NCBI RefSeq assembly: GCF_001305595.1
Contig: NZ_CP012406.1
Coordinates: 310,001 to 374,000 of the forward strand
From: Azospirillum thiophilum
GTDB lineage: Bacteria > Pseudomonadota > Alphaproteobacteria > Azospirillales > Azospirillaceae
Direction: 5' to 3'
Length of the DNA: 64,000 nucleotides
The notes beneath the pieces are model-generated. The model ran no database searches. It worked only from the letters and a program-made list of their open reading frames with translations, and was not told where the DNA came from. The number at the start of each line of letters is the position of its first letter. The stretch's first letter is position 1. The position numbers and the translations under genes were made by a program. Below, piece by piece: positions 1 to 8,599 of this stretch.

Positions 1-914
1 GACCCGCTGATCTCCGACAGCGCGACCCGGCCCTTGATCGGCACCAGCCGCTCGCTCCGCCGCAGCACCGTCAGGTGGTTGGCGCGGATGCCGACGCGGC
101 AGGGACCGGCCGGCAGGTTGCGGTCGTGGGCCGACAGCGGCAGGCTGGTGCCGTCGGTCAGCGCCACCCGGTCGTTGGTCAGGATGGCGTCCACCACATT
201 CATCGGCGGATCGCTGAACACCTCGGCGCATTCCAGCGAGGCCGGGGCGTGGAACACCTCGCCGGTCGGGCCGCTCTGCAGCATCCGCCCCTCATGCAGC
301 ACCGTGACGGCGCCGCCGAGGACCAGCGCCTCCTGCGGTTCGGTGGTGGCATAGACGACGGTGGTGCGGCCGTCGGCGAAGATCTCGCGCAGTTCGGCGC
401 GCAGTTCCTCGCGCAGCTTGTAGTCCAGGTTGACCAGCGGTTCGTCGAGCAGCAGCAGGCCGGCACCCTTCACCAGGGCACGGGCGATGGCGCAGCGCTG
501 CTGCTGGCCGCCCGACAGCTCGGCCGGCAGCCGTTGCAGGTAGGGCTCGATCCGCAGCATCGCGGCGGTGCGGCGCACCTTGGCGTCGATCTCCGCCCGG
601 TCCTTGCCCTGGCGGCGCAGCGGCGAGGCGATGTTCTCGTACACCGTCATCGCCGGGTAGTTGATGAACTGCTGGTAGACCATCGCAACGTCGCGGTGGC
701 GCACCGACTTGCCGGTGACGTCCGTGCCGTTCTCCAGCACGCGGCCGGCAGTGGGCGCGTCGAGCCCGGCCATCAGCCGCATCAGCGTCGTCTTGCCGGC
801 CAGGGTGCGGCCGAGCAGGACGTTGAAGCTGCCGGGTTGCAACTCCAGCGACAGCGGGTGGAGATGCTGGTCCGCGCCGACGCGCTTGGCCACGCCTTCC
901 AATGTGAGTGTCAC
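1..914 (-). CDS. glpS: Glycerol-type ABC transporter ATPase (GlpS-like), 3' end outside window
   Basis: The reverse strand is open from a GTG at 914 to the window edge (at least 304 residues). It reads as an ABC ATPase of the sugar/glycerol uptake class: a Walker A variant GRTLAGKTT near residue 35, the signature LSGGQQQR, Walker B LLLLDEP, and then the start of a TOBE/MalK-like regulatory domain (GIRANHLTVL). The GTG start overlaps the glpD stop (GTGA), so the two are translationally coupled. In rhizobial glpRDSTPQV loci, a GlpS ATPase with a similar non-canonical Walker A follows glpD and energises glycerol import. That context is the reason for the name; the substrate is inferred. The missing 3' end and the expected second ATPase and permeases lie left of the window. 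Confidence 0.75.
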   Translation of the reverse strand, partial: MTLTLEGVAKRVGADQHLHPLSLELQPGSFNVLLGRTLAGKTTLMRLMAGLDAPTAGRVLENGTDVTGKSVRHRDVAMVYQQFINYPAMTVYENIASPLRRQGKDRAEIDAKVRRTAAMLRIEPYLQRLPAELSGGQQQRCAIARALVKGAGLLLLDEPLVNLDYKLREELRAELREIFADGRTTVVYATTEPQEALVLGGAVTVLHEGRMLQSGPTGEVFHAPASLECAEVFSDPPMNVVDAILTNDRVALTDGTSLPLSAHDRNLPAGPCRVGIRANHLTVLRRSERLVPIKGRVALSEISG

Positions 915-2551
915 CGCAGTCCTCCCATCGACCGGCCCTTTTCCAACTTCAGGCCCGCGGGATCGTCCCCGGCCCCCTGGTTGGTCGCCCCCCGGTTGGT
1001 CGTTCCATCGCGCCGCCGGTCGAACCAGTCGGCGATTGCGTCCCGGACGGTCGCATCCAGGTGCAGCCCCAGCTTGGAGCGCCGCCACAGGAAATCGTCG
1101 CCGGTCATGGCGAATTCCTCCCGCGCCGCATAATCGAGTTCGGCCTCGTACACGCCGCCGCCGAAATCGGTGCCGAGCCCGTCCAGTCCGCGGGCGTCGC
1201 CGAGCAGCCGCTCGACCCGCGTGCCGTAGGCCCGCGCCAGCCGCAGCGCCAGCGCATCGGGAAGCCAGGGCCGGCCGCGCTTCAACCGCGCCAGGAAGGC
1301 GGCGAAGTCCGCATCCGCGATGTCGCCGCCGGGCAGCGGAGAGTCGGCGGTCCAGGTGGCGCCACCCTTGCCCAATGCCCGACCCAGCTTCTCGGTCGCC
1401 TCCTCGGCCAGCCGGCGGAAGGTGGTGATCTTGCCGCCGAAGATCGACAGCATCGGCGCCTCGCCGGCCGGCTCGTCCATCTCCAGCACATAGTCGCGGG
1501 TGACGGCCGACGCGTTGCCGCTGGCGTCGTCGAACAGCGGGCGGACGCCGCTGTAGGTCCACACCACGTCGCTCTCGCGCACCGGCTTGGCGAAATAGCG
1601 CGACACCGCCCGGCACAGATAGGCGATCTCCTCGCCGCTGATCGCCACCGCGCCGGGGTCGCCGGCATAATCGAGGTCGGTGGTGCCGATCAGGGTGAAA
1701 TCGCGCTCGTAGGGGATGGCGAAGACGATGCGGCGGTCGTCGTTCTGGAAGATGTAGGCATGGTCGCCGTCGAACATCCGCGGCACGACGATGTGGCTGC
1801 CCTTCACCAGCCGGACCGACTTGTCGACGGTCACGCCGGTCCGCTTGGCGATCATTTCGCGCACCCAGGGGCCGGCGGCGTTCACCAGCGCGCGGGCGAG
1901 CACGGTTCGCCGCGCCCCGCTTTCGCAGTCGACCAGCGTCGCCTCCCACAGCCCGTCGCGGCGCACGGCGCTCTCGCAGCGGGTGCGGGTCAGGATTTCC
2001 GCCCCGCGCTCCTTCGCATCCATCGCGTTCAGCACGACCAGCCGGCTGTCCTCGACCCAGCAGTCGGAATATTCGAAGGCCCTGGTGAAGCCGCCCGACA
2101 GCGGCCGGCCGGCCGGGGAGCTGGTCAGGTCGACGCCGTGCGACCCCGGCAGCAGCTTGCGTTTTCCAAGATGATCGTAAAGGAACAGCCCGATGCGCAC
2201 CATCCAGGCCGGGCGCATGCTGCTGTCGTGCGGCAGGACGAAGCGCATCGGCCAGATGATGTGCGGAGCGGCCCGCAACAGGACCTCGCGTTCCTGCAGC
2301 GCCTCGCGCACCAGCCGGAATTCGTAATATTCGAGATAGCGCAGGCCGCCATGGATCAGCTTGGTGCTGGCCGACGAGGTGGCACCCGCAAGGTCGCCTT
2401 GTTCGCACAGCACCACCGACATGCCGCGGCCAACCGCATCGCGGGCGATCCCGGCGCCGTTCACGCCGCCGCCGACGACCAGGAGGTCGGCCAGCATCGG
2501 ACCGTCCGCACCCGTCCGGGCGTCCGTTCCTGCCGGGCTTGCGTTTGCCAT
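911..2551 (-). CDS. glpD: Aerobic glycerol-3-phosphate dehydrogenase
   Basis: A 546-residue flavoprotein that oxidises sn-glycerol-3-phosphate to dihydroxyacetone phosphate and passes electrons to quinone at the inner membrane. An FAD-binding Rossmann motif VVGGGVNGAG lies near residue 25. It is followed by the GlpD-family segment STKLIHGGLRYLE, the conserved NAAGPWV stretch, and a C-terminal region with GGKITTFRRLAE. The length is normal for the family (about 500-550). I chose ATG 2551 because GAGAGGAAC sits just upstream; an ATG 20 codons earlier has no such site. It is divergent from glpR and overlaps the downstream ABC ATPase by 4 bp, which fits a GlpR-controlled glycerol operon. Confidence 0.93.
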   Translation of the reverse strand: MANASPAGTDARTGADGPMLADLLVVGGGVNGAGIARDAVGRGMSVVLCEQGDLAGATSSASTKLIHGGLRYLEYYEFRLVREALQEREVLLRAAPHIIWPMRFVLPHDSSMRPAWMVRIGLFLYDHLGKRKLLPGSHGVDLTSSPAGRPLSGGFTRAFEYSDCWVEDSRLVVLNAMDAKERGAEILTRTRCESAVRRDGLWEATLVDCESGARRTVLARALVNAAGPWVREMIAKRTGVTVDKSVRLVKGSHIVVPRMFDGDHAYIFQNDDRRIVFAIPYERDFTLIGTTDLDYAGDPGAVAISGEEIAYLCRAVSRYFAKPVRESDVVWTYSGVRPLFDDASGNASAVTRDYVLEMDEPAGEAPMLSIFGGKITTFRRLAEEATEKLGRALGKGGATWTADSPLPGGDIADADFAAFLARLKRGRPWLPDALALRLARAYGTRVERLLGDARGLDGLGTDFGGGVYEAELDYAAREEFAMTGDDFLWRRSKLGLHLDATVRDAIADWFDRRRDGTTNRGATNQGAGDDPAGLKLEKGRSMGGLR

Positions 2552-2605
2552 GAGTTCCTCTCCGTACCGCGCCGGTTCCTTGCGAACCCGGCCGCTTTCG
2601 TTTTG

Positions 2606-2620
2606 GAACATACGATGTTC
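2606..2620. promoter_or_regulatory. Candidate GlpR operator half-site pair
   Basis: A perfect inverted repeat, GAACAT-acg-ATGTTC, 55 bp upstream of the glpD start. The half-sites match the (C)GAACAT/ATGTTC(G) core of enterobacterial GlpR sites, although here they are everted. Binding by the GlpR encoded next door is inferred. Confidence 0.5.
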
Positions 2621-2747
2621 GTTTCCGCCTGAAAAGGAAAATGTTTGTTCAGCGGACGGTGTTTCCAGGCTACGCCGGTTCGGGGGCTTTGGCTATGGGG
2701 AATGCGAGTGATGGACGGCATGGTCGTTCGCGGCCGGCACACATGCT

Positions 2748-2759
2748 TTCGCTAACGAA
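2748..2759. promoter_or_regulatory. Candidate GlpR operator
   Basis: TTCG-ctaa-CGAA, a perfect palindrome with the TTCG...CGAA core and spacing seen in E. coli GlpR operators, placed midway between the divergent glpD and glpR genes. It fits DeoR-type negative control of both directions. Confidence 0.5.
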
Positions 2760-2922
2760 TACGCTTGTCCAACAAACAATATTGACTATACGGTATCTGC
2801 CGGCGACGAAGACGGCACCCCGAACACGGCGCCATTCCCGGTTCCTGCTTCGCCCCGGTTTTCGCTTTGACCGCTTGCGCGCATCTGATTGACTGACGCC
2901 CCTTCCACCGGAGACCCCCGCC

Positions 2923-3738
2923 ATGGACGCGCGCCTGGACGCCGACCACCGCCAGCAGGAGATCGTGGCCCTGGTCCACGCCAAGGGCATGGTTCAGATC
3001 CAGTGGCTGGCCGAGCATTTCGACGTCACGCCGCAGACCATCCGCCGCGACATCGAGTATCTCGCCGGCCAGTCGGCGGTCCGGCGGTTCCGCGGCGGCG
3101 TCACCGTGCCGTCGAGCGTGGAGAACATCGCCTATTCCACCCGCCAGACCCTGATGGCCGACGAGAAGCGCCGCATCGCCGAGATGGCCGCCCGCCATGT
3201 GCCGGAGGACGCCTCGCTGTTCCTCAACATCGGCACGACGACGGAGGCGGTGGCGCGGGCGCTGCTCGGCCACAAGCGGCTGCGGGTGCTGACCAACAAT
3301 CTGAACGTCGCCACCATCCTGCACAAGAGCACCGGCTTCGCCCTGTCGATCGCCGGCGGGCAGGTGCGCGAGCGCGACGGCGGCATCATCGGCGAGGCGA
3401 CGGTGGAGTTCATCCGCCGCTACAAGGTCGACATCGGCATCATCGGCATCAGCGGCATCGATTCCGAAGGCGACCTGCTGGATTACGACGAGCAGGAGGT
3501 GCGCGTCGCCCGCGCCATCATCGACAGCTCGCGCCGGGTCTTCCTGGTCACCGACCACACCAAGTTCGGCCGCAACGCCATGATCCGCATGGCCGATGTC
3601 GGGGTGCTCGACGCCCTGTTCACCGACCGGCTGCCGCCGCCGGAACTGCTGGAGGTGCTGAACAACGCCGACTGCCAGGTCCATGTCGCCGACGGCAGCG
3701 AGACGGCGGCAAGCGAGGGCGAGGAGGCGGAAGAGTAG
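2923..3738 (+). CDS. glpR: DeoR-family repressor of glycerol-3-phosphate metabolism
   Basis: A 271-residue DeoR-family regulator. The N-terminal winged helix covers about residues 8-60 (VQIQWLAEHFDVTPQTIRRD), followed by the family's AVRRFRGG hinge. The C-terminal sugar-phosphate sensor domain carries NIGTTTEAVARAL and a DHTKFGR segment. Members of this family bind palindromes as oligomers and are released by a phosphorylated ligand, glycerol-3-phosphate for GlpR. Its position divergent from glpD supports the assignment over other DeoR regulators. The ATG follows a GGAG 10 bp upstream. The last 12 or so residues are an acidic tail with no obvious role. Confidence 0.88.
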   Translation: MDARLDADHRQQEIVALVHAKGMVQIQWLAEHFDVTPQTIRRDIEYLAGQSAVRRFRGGVTVPSSVENIAYSTRQTLMADEKRRIAEMAARHVPEDASLFLNIGTTTEAVARALLGHKRLRVLTNNLNVATILHKSTGFALSIAGGQVRERDGGIIGEATVEFIRRYKVDIGIIGISGIDSEGDLLDYDEQEVRVARAIIDSSRRVFLVTDHTKFGRNAMIRMADVGVLDALFTDRLPPPELLEVLNNADCQVHVADGSETAASEGEEAEE

Positions 3739-3914
3739 GCGAAGGAGTAAGGAAGTTCCGGCGCCGCTCTTCCCGATTCGGCGAAACAGCTTCAAACGCC
3801 GCCGCCCCCGCAGCGTCCCGATCGCGCTTGCCGAACGGCGGCACCGCCTCCACTCTGTAACGTCGGGCCAGGGTTCAACGGTCGGCCCGCCGAACAGACC
3901 GGAGCAGGTGTGCG

Positions 3915-4970
3915 GTGATCATCGAAAGCGACCTCAAGCTCGACTTCAAGGATGTGCTGATCCGGCCCAAGCGCAGCACGCTGCAAAGCCGCAACGACGT
4001 GGACGTCAACCGGACCTTCACCTTCCTGCACACCAAGCGCGACTGGACCGGCTTCCCGCTGATCGCCGCCAACATGGACGTCACCGGCAGCATGGGCATG
4101 GCCCGCGCGCTGTCCCGCTTCGGCGCGATGACCGCCCTGCACAAGCATTACAAGGCGGACGAACTGATCGCCTTCTTCCGGGCGGAGGACGAATCGGCCG
4201 TCCTGTCCAACGTCTTCTATTCGATGGGCACCACCGACGCCGACTACGACAAGTTCCAGGCGGTGAAGGCCAAGGCGCCGGTGGGGAAGATCTGCCTGGA
4301 CGTCGCCAACGGCTATACCGAGCGCTTCGTCGAGGTCATCACCCGCCTGCGCCTGGAGAATCCGGACCTCGTCATCATGGCCGGCAACGTCGTCACCGGC
4401 GACATGACCGAGGCGCTGCTGCTGGCAGGCGCCGACATCGTCAAGGTCGGCATCGGGCCGGGGTCGGTCTGCACCACCCGCAAGATGACCGGGGTCGGCT
4501 ATCCCCAGCTGTCGGCCATCATCGAATGCGCCGACGCCGCCCATGGGCTGAAGGGGCAGGTCTGCGGCGACGGCGGTTGCGCCGTGCCGGGCGACATCTC
4601 CAAGGCCTATGGCGCCGGGGCCGATTTCGTCATGCTCGGCGGCATGCTGGCCGGCCACGACGAATGCGAGGGCGACATCCGCTACGAGGAGAGCGACGGC
4701 GGGCCGGTGCCGGTCGCCATGGTTTTCTACGGCATGTCGTCGGGCACGGCGATGCACAAATATTCAGGCGGCGTCGCCTCCTACCGCGCGGCGGAAGGCA
4801 AGACGGTAGAGGTGCCCTATCGCGGCCCGGTGGAGGGCACCATGCAGGAGATCATGGGCGGCGTGCGCAGCATGATGACCTATATCGGCGCCACCCGGCT
4901 GAAGGAGGTGCCGAAACGCACCACCTTCGTCCGCGTCGGCGCCCAGTTGAACACCGTGTTCGGAGGCTGA
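3915..4970 (+). CDS. guaC: GMP reductase
   Basis: A 351-residue IMPDH/GMPR-family TIM barrel that converts GMP to IMP with NADPH, feeding guanine nucleotides back into the purine pool. The active-site loop GPGSVCTTRKMTG places the thioimidate cysteine at residue 186, the same number as in E. coli GuaC. There is no CBS-domain insert, which separates it from IMP dehydrogenase. The DGGC motif and the GGMLAGHDE flap region are present. Translation begins at GTG 3915 behind GGAGCAGG. It stands alone; 176 bp separate it from glpR and contain no gene. Confidence 0.95.
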   Translation: MIIESDLKLDFKDVLIRPKRSTLQSRNDVDVNRTFTFLHTKRDWTGFPLIAANMDVTGSMGMARALSRFGAMTALHKHYKADELIAFFRAEDESAVLSNVFYSMGTTDADYDKFQAVKAKAPVGKICLDVANGYTERFVEVITRLRLENPDLVIMAGNVVTGDMTEALLLAGADIVKVGIGPGSVCTTRKMTGVGYPQLSAIIECADAAHGLKGQVCGDGGCAVPGDISKAYGAGADFVMLGGMLAGHDECEGDIRYEESDGGPVPVAMVFYGMSSGTAMHKYSGGVASYRAAEGKTVEVPYRGPVEGTMQEIMGGVRSMMTYIGATRLKEVPKRTTFVRVGAQLNTVFGG

Positions 4971-5005
4971 CGGGCGGGGCGCCCCGGCGGCGGCCCGGCG
5001 GCGCC

Positions 5006-6193
5006 TCAGTTCACCTGCGGCAACGCGAAGATCTGGCCGGGATAGATCAGGTCGGGGTCGCGGATCTGCTCGCGGTTGGCGGTGTAGATGGTGGTGTAGA
5101 GCATGCCGTCGCCATAGGTGCGGCGCGCCAGCCGCCACAGGCTGTTGCCGGGCTGGACGACGACGCTGTGCCCGTCGGTCAGGCCGGCGGGCATGGCGGA
5201 GACCTGGACCGGCAGCTCGGCGCGGGCGACCACCTTGCCGGCCTGGGTCACCTGATCCGCCCGCAGGGTGTAGATGCCGGGATCGATCAGCTTTTCCGGG
5301 GTCAGGCGCCAGTTGCCCTTGGGGTCGGTGTGGGCGCTGCCGACCAGGATGTTGTCGAGATAGAGCTGCACCGCGCTGTTGGGCGCCGCCCGTCCGCCCA
5401 GCGCGACGCGGCCGGCGGGGTCGTAGTCCATCGTCTCCACCGACACGCCGCCCGGCGGCGGGGGCGCCCCGTCGGCCGGCACCGGCGGCGCCTGCAGGAC
5501 CGAGCTGCCGCCCATGGCCGGAGGTGCCCCAACCAGACCGGCACGCGGGACCGCCACCGCCATGGCCGCGGTTTCCGACACGGCTGAGGTGGTGGTGGAC
5601 GCCGTCCGGGCCGGCTTGGCCGCGGCCGGTTCCGGTACCATCACCACGACCACCTTGTCGGCGGGGACCGGCGCGTCGGCGCCGGGGCGGGTTTCGGTCA
5701 GGGTCAATTCGCGGGCACCGGGCGCCAGCGGCGTGTCGGGCAGCATCACCCATTCGCCGCGCTGGTCAGCCTTGGCGGTGGCGACCGGCTTGCCGCCGTC
5801 GGTGACCGTCACCTCCGCGCCGGGCGCCGCACGCCCGGCCATCACCGTCGCGCCGTCCGGCGCCACCCGCACCACGTCGAAGCTGGGGCCGGCGGGCGCC
5901 GCCGGAGCGGCTGCCGCCGGCTTGGCGGCGGAGGCGGAAGACGCAGGGGCCGGTGCGGGGGGCGGTGCGGGGGGCGGGACCAGGGCAGCGACCGGGGATG
6001 CGGGGACTGCGGGAGCGATCGCCGCCGGCTTGGGCAGCAGCGGCATGTCCCCGGCCATCCCCTTCCCTGCCCCCTGCCCTGCCGGATCACCCGCAGGCCG
6101 GCCCGCCGGCCACAGGGCGACCGCCGCGGCCCCACCGATCAGAGCCACGCCCAAAGCTGCGAACAACGCGTTTCGTTTCACCTGAGCACCCAT
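5006..6193 (-). CDS. LysM-domain envelope protein
   Basis: A 395-residue protein with one N-terminal hydrophobic segment (about residues 8-26, ALFAALGVALIGGAAAVAL) serving as signal anchor. A long Ala/Pro-rich linker follows, then two Ig-like/bacterial repeat stretches in the middle. A C-terminal LysM begins near residue 345 (VVQPGNSLWRLARRTYGD) and ends IYPGQIFALPQ. The predicted location is periplasmic, bound to peptidoglycan. Several alphaproteobacterial relatives are annotated as LysM peptidoglycan-binding proteins of unknown role. The start is uncertain: GTG 6208 gives five extra residues and a GTG at the MKRN position is also possible. No catalytic domain is visible. Confidence 0.8.
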   Translation of the reverse strand: MGAQVKRNALFAALGVALIGGAAAVALWPAGRPAGDPAGQGAGKGMAGDMPLLPKPAAIAPAVPASPVAALVPPPAPPPAPAPASSASAAKPAAAAPAAPAGPSFDVVRVAPDGATVMAGRAAPGAEVTVTDGGKPVATAKADQRGEWVMLPDTPLAPGARELTLTETRPGADAPVPADKVVVVMVPEPAAAKPARTASTTTSAVSETAAMAVAVPRAGLVGAPPAMGGSSVLQAPPVPADGAPPPPGGVSVETMDYDPAGRVALGGRAAPNSAVQLYLDNILVGSAHTDPKGNWRLTPEKLIDPGIYTLRADQVTQAGKVVARAELPVQVSAMPAGLTDGHSVVVQPGNSLWRLARRTYGDGMLYTTIYTANREQIRDPDLIYPGQIFALPQVN

Positions 6194-6324
6194 CCGGCGG
6201 CCCGCCACGCTGGCGGGATGCCTGACTATAGCAGAAGGACAGAGCGCAAAAGAATGGTGCCGTTGGAGACTTTTCCTCCGCCGGACGTGACGGATTGCCC
6301 CTTCCGATCACCAGTCCGAAGGGC

Positions 6325-7230
6325 TCACTCCTTCGCCGGCACCGTCTTCAGGTAGGCGGCGATCGCGGTGCGGTCCTCCGCCGTCAGTTTCGAGGTGCTG
6401 TTGCGCACCACCTCGCCCATGGCGCCGCCGACGACGTCGCCCTCCGGGGTCAGGCCGGTTTCCAGCAGCAGCGTCAGGTCGCCGTCCGACCAGCCGCCGA
6501 TCCCCTTGCCCTCGGCCGCCGTGATGCCCGGCACCTTGTCGCCGTCCGGACCGTCGGGGTTGCCGGCCAGATAACGGCCGGCCTCCATCCCGCCCAGCAG
6601 CGAGCGCGGGGTGTGGCATTCCCCGCAATGGCCGAGCGCGTCGACCAGATAGCGCCCGCGGTTCCAGGCCGGCGGCCGGGCCGGGTCGTCCGGCACCGGG
6701 CCGGGGGTCAGGTACAGCCATTGCCAGGCCGGCACCAGGAAGCGCCAGGAGAAGGGCGGCGTCAGGTCGTGCGGCCGGTTGGGCGCCGCGACCGCCGGCC
6801 GGCTGAACAGATAGGCCTTCAGGTCCAAGAGGTCGCGGTCGGTCATCCGCGTGTAGCTGGCATAGGGAAAGGCCGGGAACAGGGCGGCGCCATCCGGCCG
6901 CACCCCCTCGCGGAAGGCGCGGATGAAGTCGGCATCGCTCCAGCGGCCGATCCCGCTGACCGGGTCCGGCGTGATGTTGGGGGTATAGAAGGTGCCGAAG
7001 GGCGTCGCCAGCGCCCGCCCGCCGGCCAGCGGCTCGCCGCCTTCCTTGTCGTTGGTGTGGCAGCCGAGGCAGCCCGCCGCATCGAAGAGATAGGCGCCCC
7101 GGCCCGCCGCGTCGCCCGGAGGACCGGCGTCGGCCGCCCGCGCACCGCTGCCACCCGCGAAGCCGCCGCCCGCAAAGGCGAGCAGCGGCAGCACGGCGCG
7201 GACCAGGACCCTGATCGGGACGGGCCGCAT
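6325..7230 (-). CDS. Dihaem cytochrome c (periplasmic)
   Basis: A 301-residue secreted protein with a signal peptide (Arg-rich start, hydrophobic core, cleavage near ARA-AD at about residue 33). Two haem c attachment motifs are visible, CLGCH (54-58) and CGECH (202-206). Each sits in its own cytochrome c fold, with GGRALATPFGTFYTPNITPD between, a segment typical of the cytochrome subunits of membrane-bound alcohol/aldehyde dehydrogenases and related dihaem c carriers. No dehydrogenase subunit is adjacent, so the redox partner is unknown. It lies 3 bp downstream of the cytochrome c' gene and is probably co-transcribed with it. Confidence 0.88.
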   Translation of the reverse strand: MRPVPIRVLVRAVLPLLAFAGGGFAGGSGARAADAGPPGDAAGRGAYLFDAAGCLGCHTNDKEGGEPLAGGRALATPFGTFYTPNITPDPVSGIGRWSDADFIRAFREGVRPDGAALFPAFPYASYTRMTDRDLLDLKAYLFSRPAVAAPNRPHDLTPPFSWRFLVPAWQWLYLTPGPVPDDPARPPAWNRGRYLVDALGHCGECHTPRSLLGGMEAGRYLAGNPDGPDGDKVPGITAAEGKGIGGWSDGDLTLLLETGLTPEGDVVGGAMGEVVRNSTSKLTAEDRTAIAAYLKTVPAKE

Positions 7231-7233
7231 CGG

Positions 7234-7719
7234 TCAGTTCTTCTTGACGCGGAAGTCCTCGTGGCAGCTTCCGCAGGTCTTGGAGGTGGCGCCCAGCGCC
7301 TGGGCGATCTGCGCGCGGTCGCCGCCCTTGATCGCGGCGTCGAGCTTCTCGGCGGCCGGCTGCACCGCGCTCCAATAGCGCTGCGCCTCGGCCCAGTTCT
7401 TCCACAGCTCCGGCTTGGCGGCGCTGTCGGTCACGCCGACGGCGGTTCCTTCGGGGAAGATCGCCTTCAGGTCCATCTTCGACACCGCCAGCACGGCCGC
7501 CGCCCCCTTCGCCGCATCCTCGGCGGTGGCGCCCTCATTCTTGACGAACTTGGCGACGGCGCCCATGCCGCCGCCCATCTTCTTCATCGTCTGCTGCCGG
7601 TCCTTCACCTGTTCGGCCGGATCGGCGGCGCCGGCGCTGCCTGCCGACATGCCGAACAGCCCGAACATCAGACCGGCGACGGATGCCGCCGCAAGGACAT
7701 TGACGACGCGGTTGTTCAT
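7234..7719 (-). CDS. Cytochrome c'
   Basis: A 161-residue protein: signal peptide (about 1-31, ending GAGA-AD), a four-helix-bundle body, and a single C-terminal haem motif CGSCHEDFR. The C-terminal CxxCH followed by a few residues, together with the N-terminal pattern DRQQTMKKMGGGM, are diagnostic for class II cytochromes c (cytochrome c'). These are periplasmic and bind NO or act in NO tolerance and electron transfer in photosynthetic and denitrifying proteobacteria. Which role applies here cannot be read from the sequence. First gene of a two-gene unit with the dihaem cytochrome. Confidence 0.92.
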   Translation of the reverse strand: MNNRVVNVLAAASVAGLMFGLFGMSAGSAGAADPAEQVKDRQQTMKKMGGGMGAVAKFVKNEGATAEDAAKGAAAVLAVSKMDLKAIFPEGTAVGVTDSAAKPELWKNWAEAQRYWSAVQPAAEKLDAAIKGGDRAQIAQALGATSKTCGSCHEDFRVKKN

Positions 7720-7863
7720 GTGGTCCCTCCCGATGATGCCATGGTCTTAACGGTGCCTGTGCCGCAGTTGACGCGCGGCCGCGTCCGATATTCCATGGCA
7801 TTCACCGGATTTTTTGCGGCTGCCGCCCCGTTCGGGACCGGTGGCGAGAAAGGTTGACCCGCG

Positions 7864-8448
7864 ATGAAGAGCCTGTCGTCCGTCTGCGTCTATTGCGGCG
7901 CTTCCGCCCGCGTCGCCGATGTCCACAAGGAAGCCGCCCATGCGCTGGGCGACGGGCTGGCACGGCGCGGCATCCGCATGGTGTATGGCGGCGGCCGGGT
8001 CGGGCTGATGGGCATCGCCGCCGACGCGGCGCTGGCGGCCGGCGGCGAGGTGGTCGGCATCATCCCCGAACACATCCAGTCGGCGGAGATCGAGCACACC
8101 GGCCTGACCGAGCTGCATGTCGTCGACAGCATGCACACCCGCAAGCGCATGATGGTGGAGCGCTCCGACGCCTTCGTCATCCTGCCGGGCGGGCTCGGCA
8201 CGCTGGACGAGGCGTTCGAGATCCTGACCTGGAAGCAGCTTCAGCTGCATGACAAGCCGATCGTCATCGCCGACGTCGACGGCTATTGGCGCCCGCTGCT
8301 GGGACTGATCGACCACATGGTGGCCCAGGGCTTCGCCCGAATCGACCGCTCCGCCCTCTACCGCGTCGCCGACCATGTCGACGGCGTGTTCGCGGCGCTG
8401 GGCAGCATGCCCGACGCGGCCCACCCGGCGCAGCCCGGGAAGATGTAG
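7864..8448 (+). CDS. LOG-family nucleoside 5'-monophosphate phosphoribohydrolase
   Basis: A 194-residue Rossmann-fold protein of the LOG (LONELY GUY, TIGR00730) family. The defining PGGLGTLDE motif lies at 108-116 and the conserved RK pair at 94-95; GGGRVGLMG is the nucleotide-binding turn. Characterised members hydrolyse cytokinin riboside monophosphates or purine nucleotides to base plus ribose 5-phosphate. In plant-associated bacteria this can yield active cytokinins, but the substrate here is inferred only. Monocistronic by position; ATG 7864 is the only good start. Confidence 0.88.
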   Translation: MKSLSSVCVYCGASARVADVHKEAAHALGDGLARRGIRMVYGGGRVGLMGIAADAALAAGGEVVGIIPEHIQSAEIEHTGLTELHVVDSMHTRKRMMVERSDAFVILPGGLGTLDEAFEILTWKQLQLHDKPIVIADVDGYWRPLLGLIDHMVAQGFARIDRSALYRVADHVDGVFAALGSMPDAAHPAQPGKM

Positions 8449-8491
8449 GGCCGGGCTCCAGGACCGGCGCCCCCAAAGGCTCCGGCCGCGG

Positions 8492-8521
8492 TTATCCCCA
8501 AACTTCCCATCCTGTGGATAA
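8492..8521. promoter_or_regulatory. Pair of DnaA boxes upstream of dnaB
   Basis: A perfect DnaA 9-mer TGTGGATAA at 8513-8521 and a one-mismatch 9-mer in the opposite orientation, TTATCCCCA, at 8492-8500. They lie 79-108 bp before the dnaB start. Two facing boxes 12 bp apart in the leader of a replication gene suggest DnaA-dependent control of dnaB; this is inferred from motif and position. Confidence 0.6.
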
Positions 8522-8599
8522 CTTCTGTGCACAGCTTTTGTGGAGGGTCACCCGCCCTTCACCGAGCGTTCCCGTTCTGTTTCTGCTATTGTGTCCCCC

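Larger units (their letters stand above)
2552..2922. promoter_or_regulatory. Divergent glpD / glpR control region
   Basis: A 371-bp intergenic stretch that must hold the promoters for both glpD (leftward) and glpR (rightward). It is clearly more AT-rich than its flanks between 2600 and 2815. I see two GlpR-like palindromes (listed separately), and further ATGTT(T)GTTC-like half-sites near 2640. A TTGACT hexamer at 2782-2787 could be a rightward -35, but no convincing -10 follows at the right spacing. No ORF here is credible. Confidence 0.6.

Noticed and set aside
2782..2805. Full sigma-70 promoter for glpR
   Set aside because: TTGACT is present but no -10 hexamer at 16-18 bp.
2752..3795. 347-codon minus-strand ORF
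   Set aside because: Antisense shadow of glpR crossing its promoter region.
3683..5587. 634-codon ORF on the plus strand
   Set aside because: Arg/Gly/His-rich shadow of guaC and the LysM gene; no domain or start signal.
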